The notes under the pieces: generated by a model
Seen by the model: the letters and a program-made list of their open reading frames with translations, nothing else
Told to the model about the DNA's origin: nothing
Databases searched by the model: none
Shown: positions 23,491 to 32,062 of the stretch, piece after piece
Position numbering within the stretch: the first letter of the stretch is position 1
Layout of the letters: every line of letters begins with the position of its first letter
Translations under genes and position numbers: made by a program
Origin: an uncultured Oscillospiraceae bacterium
GTDB lineage: Bacteria; Bacillota; Clostridia; Oscillospirales; Oscillospiraceae
Length of the DNA stretch: 64,000 nt
Direction: 5' to 3'
Assembly (NCBI GenBank): GCA_910585815.1
Contig: CAJUFJ010000004.1
Coordinates: forward strand, 1-64,000

Positions 23491-24387
23491 ATGAGAAAAA
23501 AAGCAGGCAGAAAAGAGGCCGCCCGGGTGGCCCGTCCAAAGAGGCGCAGATGGGTACTTTTGTGCGGGCTTCTGGCGGCTGCCGCACTGGTGCTTGGCGG
23601 GCGCTGTCTCTGTTCAGAGGAGCTGGAAGTGACCTTTCACCATCTGTATTCGCCCAAAATCGTGGGCGGGGAGAATATCCGCGTCGTCGTCCTGTCAGAC
23701 CTGCACAACCGGGAATTTGGCCCCGGGAACGGGGAGCTGGTGGAGCGAATCGCGGCCCTGCGCCCCGACCTGATCGCCATAGCGGGCGACATGGTCAACG
23801 CGGACGACGGCAATCTGGACGTGATTCTTACGCTGTGCGGCAAGCTGCTGGAGCTCGCCCCCGTCTACTACAGCCCGGGCAACCACGAGAGCAGCCTCAT
23901 GTATGAGAAGGGGAGCCCCATTGAGGGCCAGCTGCTGGACCTGGGCGTCCACGTTCTGGTGAACCGGGCGGAGGAGCTGACGGTAAACAGGACGCCCCTT
24001 CTGATCGGCGGCCTGACCACGTCCACCGAGGGCTATGAGGAGTACGGCGCCGTATTTTTTGAGGAGTACGAAAAAAGCAGCGCATTTAAGCTGCTGATCG
24101 CCCACTACCCCAGCCTCTACTATGAGGCGCTGGCCGACGGGGCGGTGGACCTGGGCATCTGCGGCCACTACCACGGCGGACAATTCCGGCTTCCGGTGGT
24201 TGGCGGACTGTACCACGGGGACACAGGCCTTTTCCCCAAATACAGCGGCGGGATGTACCGGCTGTCCAACAGTACCATCTTTGTCTCCCGGGGGATGGGG
24301 GGCCACAACGGCCTGCCCCGGATCAACAACCGGCCCGAGCTGGCGGTAATCGACATCAACGGCCGGCAGGAGACAAATTACTCGTAA
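23491..24387 (+). CDS. Membrane-anchored metallophosphoesterase
   Basis: A 298-residue calcineurin-like phosphoesterase: N-terminal basic stretch and anchor helix (about 20-42), then the metal motifs SDLHN, GDMVN, GNHES and CGHYHGG. It resembles YkuE/LpxH-like enzymes that act on lipid-linked or nucleotide substrates outside or at the membrane. Its place directly after the priming transferase suggests a role on a lipid carrier or sugar-phosphate, which is inference. ATG 23491 after GGGAGG. Confidence 0.88.
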   Translation: MRKKAGRKEAARVARPKRRRWVLLCGLLAAAALVLGGRCLCSEELEVTFHHLYSPKIVGGENIRVVVLSDLHNREFGPGNGELVERIAALRPDLIAIAGDMVNADDGNLDVILTLCGKLLELAPVYYSPGNHESSLMYEKGSPIEGQLLDLGVHVLVNRAEELTVNRTPLLIGGLTTSTEGYEEYGAVFFEEYEKSSAFKLLIAHYPSLYYEALADGAVDLGICGHYHGGQFRLPVVGGLYHGDTGLFPKYSGGMYRLSNSTIFVSRGMGGHNGLPRINNRPELAVIDINGRQETNYS

Positions 24388-24415
24388 CCAATGGAAAGAA
24401 AGGAGACGTAACAGC

Positions 24416-25849
24416 ATGATTTTGGTATGCGCAATCGTTCCGGCGCTGATTTTGGGTCTGGCCGTTCTGTATGCGGTGCTGCTCCGGCGCTTTTTCATCG
24501 TGAAAGCGAAGCTTCCGGTGCTGGGCGTGCGGGGAGCACTGGGCCGCACGGCGGGCAAACGGAGGAAGCTGGCGGCCCTGGGGGCGCTGTTCTTTGTGGT
24601 CTGCCTGGCCGCCCAGGTGGCCGCCGCCATCTGGGCCCCCGAAATGCTGATGGTGTTCAACTATGAGGAGGCGGCCCGGGGACAGAATCCCAATGTCACC
24701 CGGTTCAACGAGTCTAATATCCTCTCCGAGGGCATTTTAGAGCAGGTCATTCAGCGGGGTGGCCTGGAGCTCAGCGCGGAGCAGCTGTCCGGCTGCCTGA
24801 GCATCTCCACCCCGCTGGACGCGGAAAAGCTGGATGTGAGCCAGGAGTCGGACCTGAAGATTTCCACTGAGTACCATGTCCGCTGTGCTGAGCGGGTGTC
24901 CCTGTACCACACCGACCCCAAGACGGTATTGAACCTTCTGGCCGATGTGTATTGGGAAAATTTTGTGCAGAACTACGCGGAGAACGACAGCATCCTGGAC
25001 CTGTCCTTTGACAAGCTGGAGGGCATGGAGTATCTGGACGCAAAGGACTATCTGGAGATGCAGGCCAACAAGCTGCGCAACTACCTGCCCGGCTACAGCG
25101 CCGAGAGCAGCAGCTTCCGGGCGGAGGGGAATGAGGAGACCTTTGCCTCTCTCTCCCAGAAGATCAGCAACTTTATCGACATCGAGCTGGAGCGGTATGA
25201 GGCCTTTGTCCTGGAGAACGGCCTGGCCGGCAACCGGACCACCTATCAGTCTCGGATGCAGTATGCCAACCGCCGGCTGGACGTCTCCAAGCGGAAGGAG
25301 ATGGCCGCCCACGACGTGCGGATCGAGGCCATCAACATGTATAACGCCTACATGACCCGCTTTGTGCTTATCCCTACCTATGACACCAATAAGGAGTTTT
25401 ACATGTCCAAGACCAAGGTGGGGGTGGACTACTTCGCGGACGAGGCCAAGGAGCATCTGGAATCTGCTACAAAGCTGGTAGAGGAGATGGAGCACAACTC
25501 CTACGCCGCCCAGCAGATTGGCGCCTCCTACGCCTCCACCGCCCTCTACACCCAGGCCGATCAGCGGATCGAGGCGCTGAAGGCCGAGCTGCTGAATCTG
25601 GCCGCCCAGAGCCGGGAGCTCTGCAGCACCTATGTGAAGGAAAAGCGGGACGGCTATATCCAGGTGAGCTTTGCCCCTCCGGCCGTGCCGGAGAGCGTGC
25701 TGAAGTCCCTGGCGCTTACCGCCCTGTTCGTCGCCGCCCTGGGCGGGAACGCCGTACTGGCCCCCTTCTATCAGGAGTATCGGAACAGCCGCCCGGGCGG
25801 CCGTAAAGGAAAACGGGAAGAAATACTGCGGGAGGAGGCGCCGGCATGA
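24416..25849 (+). CDS. Wzz-like chain-length/co-polymerase membrane protein
   Basis: A 477-residue protein with helices at about 3-25 and 55-75, a long extracytoplasmic part (about 80-425) and a closing helix (about 430-450). The segment after helix 2 (FNYEEAARGQNPNVTRFN then SEGILEQVI) resembles the start of Wzz-type periplasmic domains. No kinase motif. The extra N-terminal helix is unusual. It overlaps the next gene by 4 bp. Recognition is by motif and topology only. Confidence 0.6.
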   Translation: MILVCAIVPALILGLAVLYAVLLRRFFIVKAKLPVLGVRGALGRTAGKRRKLAALGALFFVVCLAAQVAAAIWAPEMLMVFNYEEAARGQNPNVTRFNESNILSEGILEQVIQRGGLELSAEQLSGCLSISTPLDAEKLDVSQESDLKISTEYHVRCAERVSLYHTDPKTVLNLLADVYWENFVQNYAENDSILDLSFDKLEGMEYLDAKDYLEMQANKLRNYLPGYSAESSSFRAEGNEETFASLSQKISNFIDIELERYEAFVLENGLAGNRTTYQSRMQYANRRLDVSKRKEMAAHDVRIEAINMYNAYMTRFVLIPTYDTNKEFYMSKTKVGVDYFADEAKEHLESATKLVEEMEHNSYAAQQIGASYASTALYTQADQRIEALKAELLNLAAQSRELCSTYVKEKRDGYIQVSFAPPAVPESVLKSLALTALFVAALGGNAVLAPFYQEYRNSRPGGRKGKREEILREEAPA

Positions 25850-27720
25850 AAGAATTGGATGTATTTCGCTATTTGAAAAAATACCGGGCCATCATCGCCG
25901 GTGTGTCGGTGCTGGCGGGCGTCGCCTTTTTTCTGATTGCCCAGCTCTATATTCAGCAGTACACCGCCGTTACGGTGATCGAATACACCGGCGCCCGGGC
26001 CGAGGAGGGCTACTCCCCCGACGGGAAGAAGATCGACACCACGGAGCTGTACGCCACCAATCTGGTGGCCCAGGCCATGAAAAAGCTGGACATCGATGTT
26101 ACACAGGCCACCGCCGACAGTATCCGCATGAACATCCATGTGGAACCGGTGATCACCGAGGAGGATCTATTGGTGCAGCAGGCCAAGCTGGACAACGGGG
26201 AGAAGGACTACGAGCTGAACCCCACCCGCTATGTGGTGTCCTTCAGCTGCGGCGTCAGCAGCGGCAAGGAGTACCCCCGCATGGTGCTGAACCAGATTTT
26301 GCAGGAGTACGCCAGCTACTATGGAAAGAGCCACGTGAACACCTCCCTGGCCGCCAACCCGGTCAGTGACATCACCACCAAGGGCTATGACTACCTGGAG
26401 ATGGCGGAGGTGATGGACGACACCCTCACCAGCATCACGGATCATCTGGCTGACAAGGTCCAGTGGAACGGGGAATTTCGCTCCAGCCGGACGGGCTACA
26501 GCTTTCAGGACCTGAAGGACGAATTTGAGCTGATCCGCGACGTGGAGGTCCGGCAGCTCTTTTCGGAGATTTTGGTGGGCAAAGTCACCCGGGACCGGGA
26601 TTTGCTTCTGGAGAAGTACAAAAACCGGAATAACAACCTGGCCATCTCCAACAGCGCAGCCTCCTTTGAAATTGACCGGATCAAAGGCATCATCGGCGCT
26701 TACGAGGATGCGATGGGGGAGTTCGGCACCCCTGTGGTCAACGACCAGGGGGAGAGCGCGGGGGATACGCTCCAAAACAGTGTTCTGCCCGACGTCTATG
26801 ACGACTGGAACAAGGACGAGGACGGAAATTGGACCCCGGTGGACCGGACCGCGGAGTACGACGTCCTGTTGGAGAAGTACATTGAGGACCGGACCCTCTA
26901 TGAGCACAATGTCATTGACGGGGACTATAACCGCTACGTTCTGGACGTATTTACCGGCGCCCCGGCCAGCTCCTCCCAGGCGGACCAGGAGCGGGTGCAG
27001 GGTGAGATTGCCCGTCTGGCGGAGGAGATAAACGCCCTCCAGACCATCTACTACGAGACCAACGACGAGTATAACGAGTATCTGGGTGCACAAAACATTA
27101 TGATGCTCTCCAGTGTCCGGGTGACCGAGCGGTTCCCCATTGCCGTCTTCACCATCCTGATTGTGGTGATCTTCGGCGCGCTGGGCTGTGCCGGTGCGGC
27201 GCTCTTTGGCCGGATCGAGGACTTTATTGAGTACTACGCCTTTACCAACAAGGTGGACGGCCTGCCCAACCGGGCCAAGTGCGACCAGTTCATCGCCTCC
27301 CGGGAGGGACGTCCGCTGCCTGAGAGCTTCGCCTGCGTGGTGTGCAAGCTGGCGAATCTGCAGACGGAAAATGCCCGGCTGGGCCGGGAAGCCGGCGATC
27401 AGATGCTGAAGGACTTCGCCGGGATGCTGACCTCTATATTTGCCCCCTCCGACCGACTGTTTGTAGGCAATAACGGCGCGGGGCAGTATCTGATCTTCGC
27501 GGAGGCCCTGGAGCGGGAGCAGGCGGAGGCGGCGCTGTTCCAGGTGGGCGTGGCGCTGGAACAGAAGGCCCAGGAGCGGGGCTACCGGCTGGAGCTGCAA
27601 AACGGCTTTGCCCAGGCGGGGGCGGAGCAGTGCTATTACATCCGGGAACTGCTGTCCACCGCCATGAAGCGGACCGGCCCGGCCAGCGCGAAAGCAGAGG
27701 CCGGGGCCGGGAGCCGGTAG
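25846..27720 (+). CDS. Wzz-like protein fused to a degenerate GGDEF domain
   Basis: A 624-residue protein. Helix 1 (about 15-36), Wzz-like extracytoplasmic domain (37-428), helix 2 (about 431-453), then a cytoplasmic GGDEF-like domain (about 465-610): the entry motif NKVDGLPNRAKCDQF is kept, but the active-site loop reads GAGQY (544-548) instead of GGDEF, so metal- and GTP-binding acidic residues are gone. It cannot be an ordinary diguanylate cyclase. It could bind a nucleotide or simply dimerise to tune polymer length. ATGA overlap with the previous gene. Confidence 0.8.
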   Translation: MKELDVFRYLKKYRAIIAGVSVLAGVAFFLIAQLYIQQYTAVTVIEYTGARAEEGYSPDGKKIDTTELYATNLVAQAMKKLDIDVTQATADSIRMNIHVEPVITEEDLLVQQAKLDNGEKDYELNPTRYVVSFSCGVSSGKEYPRMVLNQILQEYASYYGKSHVNTSLAANPVSDITTKGYDYLEMAEVMDDTLTSITDHLADKVQWNGEFRSSRTGYSFQDLKDEFELIRDVEVRQLFSEILVGKVTRDRDLLLEKYKNRNNNLAISNSAASFEIDRIKGIIGAYEDAMGEFGTPVVNDQGESAGDTLQNSVLPDVYDDWNKDEDGNWTPVDRTAEYDVLLEKYIEDRTLYEHNVIDGDYNRYVLDVFTGAPASSSQADQERVQGEIARLAEEINALQTIYYETNDEYNEYLGAQNIMMLSSVRVTERFPIAVFTILIVVIFGALGCAGAALFGRIEDFIEYYAFTNKVDGLPNRAKCDQFIASREGRPLPESFACVVCKLANLQTENARLGREAGDQMLKDFAGMLTSIFAPSDRLFVGNNGAGQYLIFAEALEREQAEAALFQVGVALEQKAQERGYRLELQNGFAQAGAEQCYYIRELLSTAMKRTGPASAKAEAGAGSR

Positions 27721-27748
27721 GAGTGCCGGAGGAAAGGGGGGATGCGGT

Positions 27749-29029
27749 TTGTGCTCCGTCGTTTACATGCTTCTGGCCACCGGGATGTTCTTCTTCCAGG
27801 ACACCTATTTTTCCCTGGGAGGTATGGAGCTGAGCCTGAAAAACCCCTGTGCGCTGGCCATTGTTTTCCTGGCGCTGCTGAACTTCATCGCCACGGTGCG
27901 GCTGGACCGCCTGCTGGTCCTGTCCCGGCACACGGCGGTTCAGGCCCTGCCCTATCTGATCCCCCTGGTCTTTTCCTCGGTCATCTGGGTGAGCACGCGG
28001 GCGGAGAGCGCCGCCGTGTTAAACGGCGTATCCATGATCCTTCCGCAGCTGCTGTCAGTGATGGTGGCTGCCGCCACACTGTACCTCTTTGGGGGCAGGG
28101 GGCTCTGGTACTGCCTGGGGGCCATGTGCGCAGCAAACTTCATCAGCGTGCTGGTGGTGATCTGCGTGGGGGGACCGGCTGCCTTTCTGCAGGAGTTCTA
28201 TACCCTTCTGGTCACCTTTACCCAGGAGACCGGCCCCCTGATGATGCAGCTGGAGACCCACGACCTGACCTTTGCCTTCGGGCCCTTCCTGCTCTACCTT
28301 CTGCTGCACTGGAAGACCTCGCCCCATCCCGCCCTCTGGCTGGCCCTGATCGCCTTCTTCTCCCTGGTGGGATTGAAGCGGATCGCCTTTCCCGCCCTGG
28401 CGCTGGGGCTTCTGGCGGCGCTTCTGGTGCGGCGGCTGCCGGACAAGGCCGCCCGACAGACCGCGCTGTGCGCCGCCGCAGCCATGATGGCGGTCAGCTT
28501 CCTCTACATCACAGGGATTCGCTATGGCCTCTTTGACTATCTGGAGACGCACTTTGGGCTGGACACCAAGGGCCGGGCGGAGCTGTTCGCTAACGTGGCC
28601 CCCTACTACGACATCAGCTTTCCCTACCTGGGCCGCGGGACGGGATTTGAGCGCACGGTGGAGTGGTTCTCCGGTGTGGAGTACGGGGTCCCGCTGCGCA
28701 CCCAGACCCAGATACACAACGATTTTCTCCGTATGTACCTGAATATTGGCTTTGTGGGGTACTGGGTCTGGCTGTGGAGCTGGCTGCCTGCCCGGCTGAG
28801 CTACTGGTTCCGCCGGGCGGGGAAGGACGTGGGCTGTCTTTTTCTGGGCATCTGCGTCTACTGCTTTGTCCTCTACGCCACGGACAACACCATTTATTAT
28901 CCCTATACGATGATTGCCTGCGCCCTGGTCCCCATGGCCTGCGAGCTGGACGCCCAGGCGGAGGCCGCCCTGGAGCGCCGCTGCGCCCAGTGGAGCGGCG
29001 GGGCGCACGGGGAGCTAAACGAGCTTTGA
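27749..29029 (+). CDS. Wzy-like polysaccharide polymerase / O-antigen ligase family protein
   Basis: A 426-residue protein with about ten hydrophobic helices and one large loop (about 265-320; GLDTKGRAELFANVAPYYD, GTGFERTVEW, TQIHNDFLRMYLNIGFVGYW) typical of Wzy/WaaL proteins, including the common H-N-D-F..N.G motif. Joins repeat units outside the membrane. Start TTG 27749 behind GGAAAGGGGGG; no better codon upstream, ATG 27767 possible. Confidence 0.82.
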   Translation: MCSVVYMLLATGMFFFQDTYFSLGGMELSLKNPCALAIVFLALLNFIATVRLDRLLVLSRHTAVQALPYLIPLVFSSVIWVSTRAESAAVLNGVSMILPQLLSVMVAAATLYLFGGRGLWYCLGAMCAANFISVLVVICVGGPAAFLQEFYTLLVTFTQETGPLMMQLETHDLTFAFGPFLLYLLLHWKTSPHPALWLALIAFFSLVGLKRIAFPALALGLLAALLVRRLPDKAARQTALCAAAAMMAVSFLYITGIRYGLFDYLETHFGLDTKGRAELFANVAPYYDISFPYLGRGTGFERTVEWFSGVEYGVPLRTQTQIHNDFLRMYLNIGFVGYWVWLWSWLPARLSYWFRRAGKDVGCLFLGICVYCFVLYATDNTIYYPYTMIACALVPMACELDAQAEAALERRCAQWSGGAHGELNEL

Positions 29030-29032
29030 GAG

Positions 29033-29512
29033 GTGAGGGCTTTGAGGAACAGGAAATTGCGGGTCTGCTTTGCCGCCTCCTCCGGGGGGCACCTGGCGGA
29101 GCTGATGATGCTGTGCCCCCTGATGGAGCAGTATGACAGCTTTCTGGTCACCGAAAAGACGGCCTACCGGGCTGCGGCAGAGGGGATGCGGTGCTATTAC
29201 CTTTTACAGGTGAACCGCCGGGAGGTCTCGTTCTTTCCCCGGCTGCTGGTAAACGCCCTGCGCTCCCTGAAGATCTGCCTGGCGGAACGCCCGGACGTGG
29301 TGGTCTGCACCGGCGTGCTGGCCACGGTGCCCCTGTGCCTGCTGTGCAAGCTGTTTGGGAAAAAGCTGGTGTTTATCGAGTCCTACGCCAAGGTGGAGCG
29401 GCCTACCCTGACCGGAAAGCTCCTCTATCCCTTTGCGGACCGCTTCTACATCCAGTGGCGGGAGCTGCTGGAGTTCTATCCCAAGGCCGTGTGCGTGGGC
29501 GGCGTCTTTTGA
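29033..29512 (+). CDS. Alg14/PssD-like glycosyltransferase subunit
   Basis: A 159-residue protein with the Alg14-family start (KLRVCFAASSGGHLAELMML) and DVVVCTGVLATVPLCLL. Such proteins anchor the catalytic Alg13-like partner at the membrane; the next gene encodes it. Together they form a two-subunit GT-B enzyme that adds the second sugar of the repeat. GTG 29033 has a ribosome site too close; TTG 29042 is an alternative start. Confidence 0.88.
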   Translation: MRALRNRKLRVCFAASSGGHLAELMMLCPLMEQYDSFLVTEKTAYRAAAEGMRCYYLLQVNRREVSFFPRLLVNALRSLKICLAERPDVVVCTGVLATVPLCLLCKLFGKKLVFIESYAKVERPTLTGKLLYPFADRFYIQWRELLEFYPKAVCVGGVF

Positions 29513-29522
29513 GGTGGACGGT

Positions 29523-29999
29523 ATGATATTTGTAACAGTCGGGTCCCAGAAGTTTCCCTTCGACCGCCTGATCCGAAAGGTGGACCAGATGCTCCGGGAG
29601 GGCCTGATTCAGGAGGAGGTATTCATCCAGACGGGGGCCAGCCGCTGCGTCCCGTCCTGCCCGCACCAGGCCTTCTGCGAGGGGGAGCAGTTCCAGACGC
29701 TGCTGGAGACGTGCAGCGTGCTGATTACCCACGGGGGCGCGGGCACGATGGTGGACGCAGTGAAGCGGGGGAAGCGGGTGGTTGTGGTCCCCCGCCTGGC
29801 CCGGTACGGGGAGCACGTGGACGACCACCAGCTGGAGCTGGCAAAGCGGCTCCACGGGATGAACCTGCTCCACGCCTGCCTGGACGTGGAGCAGCTGCCC
29901 CAGGCCCTGGGCCAGGTCAGGACCCACCGGTTTGCCCCGTTTCAATCCAATACCCAGGTGTTTTTAGCGTCCCTTGACGGCTATATCCGCTCGCTGTGA
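29523..29999 (+). CDS. Alg13/PssE-like glycosyltransferase subunit
   Basis: A 158-residue GT28 C-terminal domain: MIFVTVGSQKFPFDRLI, THGGAGTMVDAVKRGKRVVVVPR and HVDDHQLELAKRL are diagnostic for the nucleotide-sugar-binding half. It pairs with the Alg14-like product just upstream. ATG 29523 after GAGGTGGACGGT. Confidence 0.9.
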   Translation: MIFVTVGSQKFPFDRLIRKVDQMLREGLIQEEVFIQTGASRCVPSCPHQAFCEGEQFQTLLETCSVLITHGGAGTMVDAVKRGKRVVVVPRLARYGEHVDDHQLELAKRLHGMNLLHACLDVEQLPQALGQVRTHRFAPFQSNTQVFLASLDGYIRSL

Positions 30000-30012
30000 G
30001 CAGGAGGTTTCC

Positions 30013-31122
30013 ATGAGAATTTTAGAGATTGGCCCCAGCGAGACCCGCTCCCGGGGGGGAATGGCCGAGGTGATCCGGGACATCCGGGAGAGCGAGGTGC
30101 TGGGCCGGACCTTTGAGATTGACAGCTTTCCCTCCTATATCGACGGCAGCCTGCCGGTGCGGCTGCTGTACACCCTGTATGGCTGCCTTCGGTTTTTGAC
30201 CTGCTGGCGGAATTATGACCTGTTCCACATCCACATGTCGGAACGGGGCAGCGTCTTCCGCAAATATTTCTATCTGCGGACGGTGAAGCGGGCCGGAAAA
30301 AAGGCGGTTGTCCATATCCACGGCGCGGAATTTCTCACCTTCTACGACGGCCTGTCCGGCCGGAAAAAGGAGCTGGTAGACAACCTGTTCCGCCAGGCCG
30401 ACCTGGTGCTGGCCCTGTCCGGCCGCTGGAAGCGGGAGCTGGAGGAGCGGTTTCAGATGAAAGCGTGCCGGACCCTGTATAACGGCGTGGACCCTGTGAA
30501 GCTCCAGCCGGCGGTTTCCGACCCGACGGAGCATCGGAATGCCTTTCTGATGCTGGGCCGGCTGGGGGAGCGGAAGGGGACCTATGACCTCCTCGCGGCG
30601 GCGGAGCTGGCCATCCGGCAAAATCCGGCGCTGACCCTCTGCCTGGCGGGGGACGGCGAGGTGGAGCAGGTCCGGGCGCTGGTGCGGGAGAAGGGGCTGG
30701 AGCGGAACATTGCCGTGCCGGGCTGGATCGGCGGGGCGGAGAAGCTGCGCCTGCTGCGGGAGGCCGCCACCGTGGTGTTGCCCTCCTGGCATGAGGGGCT
30801 GCCCATGGCCATCCTGGAGGGGATGGCGGCGGGCAAGGCCATCATCAGCACCACCGTGGGGGCTATTCCCGAAGTGGTGGGGCCAGAGAACGGCATTCTG
30901 GTGGAACCTGGAGACATTCCCGCCCTGGCGGAGGCCCTGCTGCGGTGCAGCGGCGACCCCGAGGGCCTTGTGCGCATGGCCGAAAGCAGCCGCCAGAAGG
31001 TGGGGGAGACCTTCAGCGTCCGCCGGACCCACGAGACACTGGCGGGATATTACAAACAACTCATGGAGCAGGGAGGGCGGGATGGAACAACCGTTAATCA
31101 GCGTGATTGTGCCGGTGTATAA
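30013..31122 (+). CDS. Glycosyltransferase family 4
   Basis: A 369-residue GT-B retaining glycosyltransferase: acceptor domain beginning MRILEIGPSETRSRGGMAEV, donor domain with FLMLGRLGERKGTYDLL and the E-x7-E region (SWHEGLPMAILEGMAAGKAII). Cytoplasmic face of the membrane, third sugar of the repeat presumably. ATG 30013 after AGGAGG. Its end overlaps the next gene by 41 bp. Confidence 0.92.
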   Translation: MRILEIGPSETRSRGGMAEVIRDIRESEVLGRTFEIDSFPSYIDGSLPVRLLYTLYGCLRFLTCWRNYDLFHIHMSERGSVFRKYFYLRTVKRAGKKAVVHIHGAEFLTFYDGLSGRKKELVDNLFRQADLVLALSGRWKRELEERFQMKACRTLYNGVDPVKLQPAVSDPTEHRNAFLMLGRLGERKGTYDLLAAAELAIRQNPALTLCLAGDGEVEQVRALVREKGLERNIAVPGWIGGAEKLRLLREAATVVLPSWHEGLPMAILEGMAAGKAIISTTVGAIPEVVGPENGILVEPGDIPALAEALLRCSGDPEGLVRMAESSRQKVGETFSVRRTHETLAGYYKQLMEQGGRDGTTVNQRDCAGV

Positions 31123-32062
31123 CGTGGAGGGCTACGTACAGCCCTGTCTGGACGCCCTTCTGGCCCAGACCTGGCCGAACCTGGAGCTCATACTCATTGA
31201 CGACGCCTCCACAGACGGCAGCGGGGGCGTCTGCAAAGCCTGCGCGGCCCGGGACAGCCGGGTCCGGGTGGTCCGCTTCCCAGAAAACCGGGGGCCCTCC
31301 GCCGCCCGGAACGAGGGGGTCCGCCGGGCGGCAGGGGCCTATATCGCCTTTGTGGACGCCGACGACCGGGTGGAGCCCGATCTTCTGGAGAAGCTGTACC
31401 GCTGCCTGGAGGAGACCGGGGCGGAGGTCAGCGCCTGCGGGGCCGACGGCATTGCGCTGAAGGGCGGTCCCGCTGCCGTCTACAACCGGACGGAGGCGGT
31501 CTGCTGCCTGGCCCGGGGCGTCCCCTTCAACATGGTTCCCTGGGGCAAGCTCTACCGGGCGGAGCTGGTGAAGCAGTGCCCCTTTGACGAGGATGTGTTC
31601 TACAGTGAGGACCTGCTGTTTCTCTACGCGGTCCTGAAGCGGGCCCGTCGGGTCGCCTACCGGCCGGATGTGCTGTACCACTACACCCAGCGGACGGGAA
31701 GTCAGGTGCAGAGCGGCATGACCCGGCGGAAATGCACGGCGCTTTCCGCCCACGATCTGGTCTGCGCGGACGCCGCCGCAAGCTTTCCGGAGGCGGTGGA
31801 GGATTTTCGGCAGCTGGTGCTGGAGGCGGACCGGAATATGGCAGTGCTTGCCGTGAAAAACGGCTGTGAAGGCGGGCGGACCTTCTCCTATCTGAAGCAA
31901 ATTCAGGTGAATGTCCGGCGGCATTTCAGCCGGCGGGCTCTGGCCCTGTGTCCCGGCAGGAAGGAGGCGGCCTCCATCCTGCTCTTATATGTCAGCGCGG
32001 CGGCCTTTTGGGCGGCCGCTGCGGTCTGTACGCGCCGGAAGGGCCGGAGAGGCGGGGCATGA
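31082..32062 (+). CDS. Glycosyltransferase family 2 (copy 1 of tandem pair)
   Basis: A 326-residue GT-A enzyme: ISVIVPVYNVEGYVQPCLDALLAQTW, LIDDASTDGS, ENRGPSAARNEGV, FVDADD (DxD metal motif) and a PWGKLYRAEL...YSEDLLF acceptor region. A hydrophobic stretch near the C-terminus (about 300-318) may attach it to the membrane. Start ATG 31082 lies within the GT4 gene. Closely related to the next gene in order of motifs and length. Confidence 0.9.
   Translation: MEQPLISVIVPVYNVEGYVQPCLDALLAQTWPNLELILIDDASTDGSGGVCKACAARDSRVRVVRFPENRGPSAARNEGVRRAAGAYIAFVDADDRVEPDLLEKLYRCLEETGAEVSACGADGIALKGGPAAVYNRTEAVCCLARGVPFNMVPWGKLYRAELVKQCPFDEDVFYSEDLLFLYAVLKRARRVAYRPDVLYHYTQRTGSQVQSGMTRRKCTALSAHDLVCADAAASFPEAVEDFRQLVLEADRNMAVLAVKNGCEGGRTFSYLKQIQVNVRRHFSRRALALCPGRKEAASILLLYVSAAAFWAAAAVCTRRKGRRGGA

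Noticed and set aside
25846..27720. Active diguanylate cyclase
   Set aside because: The signature reads GAGQY instead of GGDEF, so catalytic acidic residues are absent.
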